From positions 1 to 7,039 of the forward strand of contig JAXGVG010000102.1 of NCBI GenBank assembly GCA_040773965.1: a stretch of 7,039 nt of DNA, given 5' to 3'. The first letter of the stretch is position 1; the number at the start of each line of letters is the position of its first letter. Of this stretch, positions 5,364 to 7,039 are shown one piece after another. The notes under the pieces were generated by a model. That model had not been told where the DNA came from. It made no database searches and saw only the letters and a program-made list of their open reading frames with translations. The DNA is from JAXGVG01 sp040773965. GTDB lineage: Bacteria; Pseudomonadota; Alphaproteobacteria; UBA9219. Made by a program: the position numbers and the translations under genes.

Positions 5364-6008
5364 CTAGCGGGTGCTTCTGTTTGTTTTTCCGAGGTTTGGC
5401 GGCACGAAGTCGAAGGTGTTTGAATCGAAGGAAACCCCTTCGCGTGCGTTTTCCAGATTAACCCCTGTTGTGCGGCCCTGCGAATCGACAACCCGCCACT
5501 GGCGGAGCTGGAGGGGCTTATCTTCGAAGATAAGGGTCAATTCGCCGTCGCCGGGGTCTTTGGTCGCGACAAGCGTCAATTCCATCTTGGCCGGAAAACG
5601 CGCGAAGCGCGTGACGGTCACGTCGCCGTCAAGCTTTATGGAATCCCGCAAGATGAGCTCGGCGATGCCTTTGCCGGCAGGGACGCTCGTTTGCTGTTCA
5701 AGTTCGCCGTCCCAGATATGAACGAACGAGCCGTCGGCCACGATGAAATCCTTGGCGGGCGGGTCGTAGGTCACCCGCATCTTGCCCGGCCTTTGGATGG
5801 CGATCGCGCCGTGGCGGAGTTCGCCGCTGTCGCTGATCTGCAGAAAGCCGGCCGAGACCGATTTCAGTTCGTTCAGGTATTTTTCGATGCGCTCGACATC
5901 GGCACGCTCGCGCGCGTTCAGGGAGGCCGGTTTGACGCCGGCAGGCGTCGTCCCCCAGGCTTGAGGGGCCAGAAGACACACGATGAGAACGAGAGATAAG
6001 AATCGCAT
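5364..6008 (-). CDS. lolA: Outer-membrane lipoprotein carrier protein LolA (periplasmic chaperone)
   Basis: Periplasmic carrier that takes lipoproteins released by LolCDE and ferries them to the outer membrane. The 214-aa precursor has a signal peptide (1-19, MRFLSLVLIVCLLAPQAWG) without a lipobox, followed by the mature protein. Family features are an N-terminal helix, IEKYLNELKSVSAGFLQISDSGELRHG (41-67, with the FxQ), then IAIQRPGKMRVTYDPPAKDFIVADGSFVHIWD (69-100), the sheet core of this unclosed beta-barrel fold. The end, with NTFDFVPP (197-204), is also typical. The start at 6008 begins exactly at the signal peptide, though no clear ribosome binding site precedes it; an in-frame GTG at 6077 would add 23 residues and overlap a promoter-like TATATA, so it is less likely. 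The gene is divergent from trxB. LolA is the best call, but related LolA-like proteins of uncertain client exist. Confidence 0.9.
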   Translation of the reverse strand: MRFLSLVLIVCLLAPQAWGTTPAGVKPASLNARERADVERIEKYLNELKSVSAGFLQISDSGELRHGAIAIQRPGKMRVTYDPPAKDFIVADGSFVHIWDGELEQQTSVPAGKGIAELILRDSIKLDGDVTVTRFARFPAKMELTLVATKDPGDGELTLIFEDKPLQLRQWRVVDSQGRTTGVNLENAREGVSFDSNTFDFVPPNLGKTNRSTR

Positions 6009-6058
6009 GGCCGTAAACTGACCGGAAATTGTGGCAAAGCCAAGGAGGAAAAGACCTG

Positions 6059-6086
6059 TTGCCCGGTAAAAGGACACTTATATAAG
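6059..6086 (+). promoter_or_regulatory. Candidate promoter for trxB with symmetric -10 core
   Basis: TTGCCC (6059-6064) is followed after 16 bp by TATAAG (6081-6086), giving a transcription start near 6093 and a trxB leader of about 110 nt. The -10 is half of the perfect palindrome CTTATATAAG (6077-6086), so the same core could serve as a -10 for lolA on the other strand, although no good -35 is visible there. Confidence 0.5.
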
Positions 6087-6103
6087 GTGAAGGGACAATG
6101 GGA

Positions 6104-6120
6104 CGCCCGATGACAGGGCG
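6104..6120 (+). repeat. Small hairpin in the trxB leader
   Basis: CGCCC (6104-6108) and GGGCG (6116-6120) are perfect inverted arms around a 7-nt loop, about 85 nt before the trxB start and just after the putative transcription start. No T-run follows. It could be chance in GC-rich DNA or a short operator or leader stem. Confidence 0.3.
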
Positions 6121-6204
6121 GGGGACATGTGCCATGATATTCGACCGCCGTTCCGAAGCCCCTGTTTCCGTGTGAAGGTACGTCTGTAAGGGACTGAAAA
6201 CAAA

Positions 6205-7039
6205 ATGCAAACACATCGAACTCGCCTGCTTGTCATCGGCGCCGGTCCGGCCGGTTACACGGCCGCCATCTATGCCGCGCGCGCCAGCCTTAACCCCATC
6301 GTGGTTCAGGGGATGCAGCCGGGCGGTCAGCTTACGATTACGACCGAGGTGGAGAACTTTCCCGGCTTTGCCGATAAGGTTCAGGGGCCGTGGCTGATGG
6401 AGCAAATGGCGGCCCAGGCCGCGAACGTCGGGGCGAAACTTGTTTTCGACACGATCGCGGACGTCGATTTCGCGCAAAAGCCCTTCCGTTGCGTAGGAGA
6501 CTCCGGTGACGAATACCTTGCCGACAGCGTGATTATCGCGACGGGTGCGCAGGCCCGCTGGCTGGGAATCGACAGCGAAAAGCATTTTCAGGGGCACGGG
6601 GTTTCGGGGTGCGCGACTTGCGACGGCTTCTTTTTCCGAGGCAAGGAGGTTGCCGTAGTCGGCGGCGGCAACACGGCTTTGGAAGAAGCGTTGTATCTGG
6701 CCAACCTCGCCAGCAAGGTGACCGTCGTTCACCGGCGCGACGCTTTTCGGGGCGAAAAGATTTTGCATGGCCGCGTGGCGGCCCATCCGAAGATTGAGGT
6801 GGCTTGGGACTCCGTCGTCGACAGGATCGAAGGCGTCGAAGAGCCCGCGCGGGGTGTAACCGGCGTGCGCATCCGCAACGTCAAGACGGGAAAGGAAAGC
6901 CTTATTCCCGCCGAAGGGGTCTTTATCGCCATCGGCCACGAGCCTGCCACGAAGATCTTTCGCGGCAAGGTTCCCATGGACGGCGGGGGCTATATTCTGA
7001 CCAGACCCGATTCGACCGCGACCGATGTGCCGACCGCGA
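6205..7039 (+). CDS. trxB: Thioredoxin reductase (NADPH), C-terminus beyond the right edge
   Basis: Cytosolic flavoenzyme that passes electrons from NADPH through FAD and a redox disulfide to thioredoxin. 278 residues are visible, of about 320-340 usual for the family. The FAD-binding Rossmann motif IGAGPAGYTAAIYAARA spans 11-27, with PGGQLTITTEVENFPGF at 39-55. ATGA (112-115) closes the first FAD section. The redox-active CATC is Cys136 and Cys139 in SGCATCDGFFF. The NADPH domain has VVGGGNTALEEALYLA (151-166) and VVHRRDAFRGEK (174-185, the phosphate-binding arginines). The last FAD-binding segment near a G-D-V motif lies past position 7039. The ATG at 6205 begins just before the first beta strand and has AAGGGA about 11 nt upstream, a somewhat long spacing. 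It is divergent from lolA, with 196 bp between the start codons. Confidence 0.97.
   Translation, partial: MQTHRTRLLVIGAGPAGYTAAIYAARASLNPIVVQGMQPGGQLTITTEVENFPGFADKVQGPWLMEQMAAQAANVGAKLVFDTIADVDFAQKPFRCVGDSGDEYLADSVIIATGAQARWLGIDSEKHFQGHGVSGCATCDGFFFRGKEVAVVGGGNTALEEALYLANLASKVTVVHRRDAFRGEKILHGRVAAHPKIEVAWDSVVDRIEGVEEPARGVTGVRIRNVKTGKESLIPAEGVFIAIGHEPATKIFRGKVPMDGGGYILTRPDSTATDVPTA

Noticed and set aside
5698..6939. Long open frame (413 codons) on the minus strand across lolA and trxB
   Set aside because: It lies antisense to trxB, whose FAD, CATC and NADPH motifs are clear, and out of frame with lolA. High-GC genes commonly leave such antisense frames open; its translation has no recognisable domain.

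Overview
The window is about 7 kb of GC-rich (roughly 60%), tightly packed bacterial chromosome. The protein families point to an alphaproteobacterium-like Gram-negative: a PPDK with an alphaproteobacterial-style N-terminus, an S6 with a charged Arg/Asp tail, and a periplasmic LolA. This assignment is an inference; no 16S or other decisive marker is present.

Layout. The left edge (1-557, minus strand) is the start of the rpsF-rpsR ribosomal operon. The S6 stop and S18 start share an ATGA overlap, and the operon has a recognisable promoter (677-705) and a structured GC-rich leader (586-633). A 313-bp divergent intergenic region separates it from ppdK (871-3570, plus strand), which encodes an intact 899-aa pyruvate phosphate dikinase with all the key catalytic residues. 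A good inverted repeat lies in the ppdK leader. Next come mscL (3649-4068, plus; large mechanosensitive channel), a tRNA-Cys(GCA) gene on the minus strand (4114-4187), and a membrane-anchored or exported single-domain rhodanese (4272-4742, plus). A small unrecognised six-cysteine protein follows on the minus strand (4764-5165). It is preceded by an 80-bp AT-rich island of about 25% GC that carries a perfect TAGAAT-G-ATTCTA palindrome resembling a Fur-family (Irr/Fur) operator. The right part holds lolA (5364-6008, minus) and a divergent trxB (6205 to beyond the window edge, plus), with a symmetric CTTATATAAG promoter core between them.

Functionally this is mostly housekeeping: translation (S6, S18, tRNA-Cys), central carbon metabolism at the pyruvate/PEP node (PPDK), envelope physiology (MscL, LolA) and thiol/sulfur chemistry (rhodanese, TrxB). 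Apart from rpsF-rpsR the genes look like independent transcription units; convergent and divergent pairs alternate. I see no mobile element, CRISPR array, toxin-antitoxin pair or defence system. The least ordinary segment is 4764-5300: an orphan gene with relaxed codon use behind an AT-rich, operator-like upstream region.
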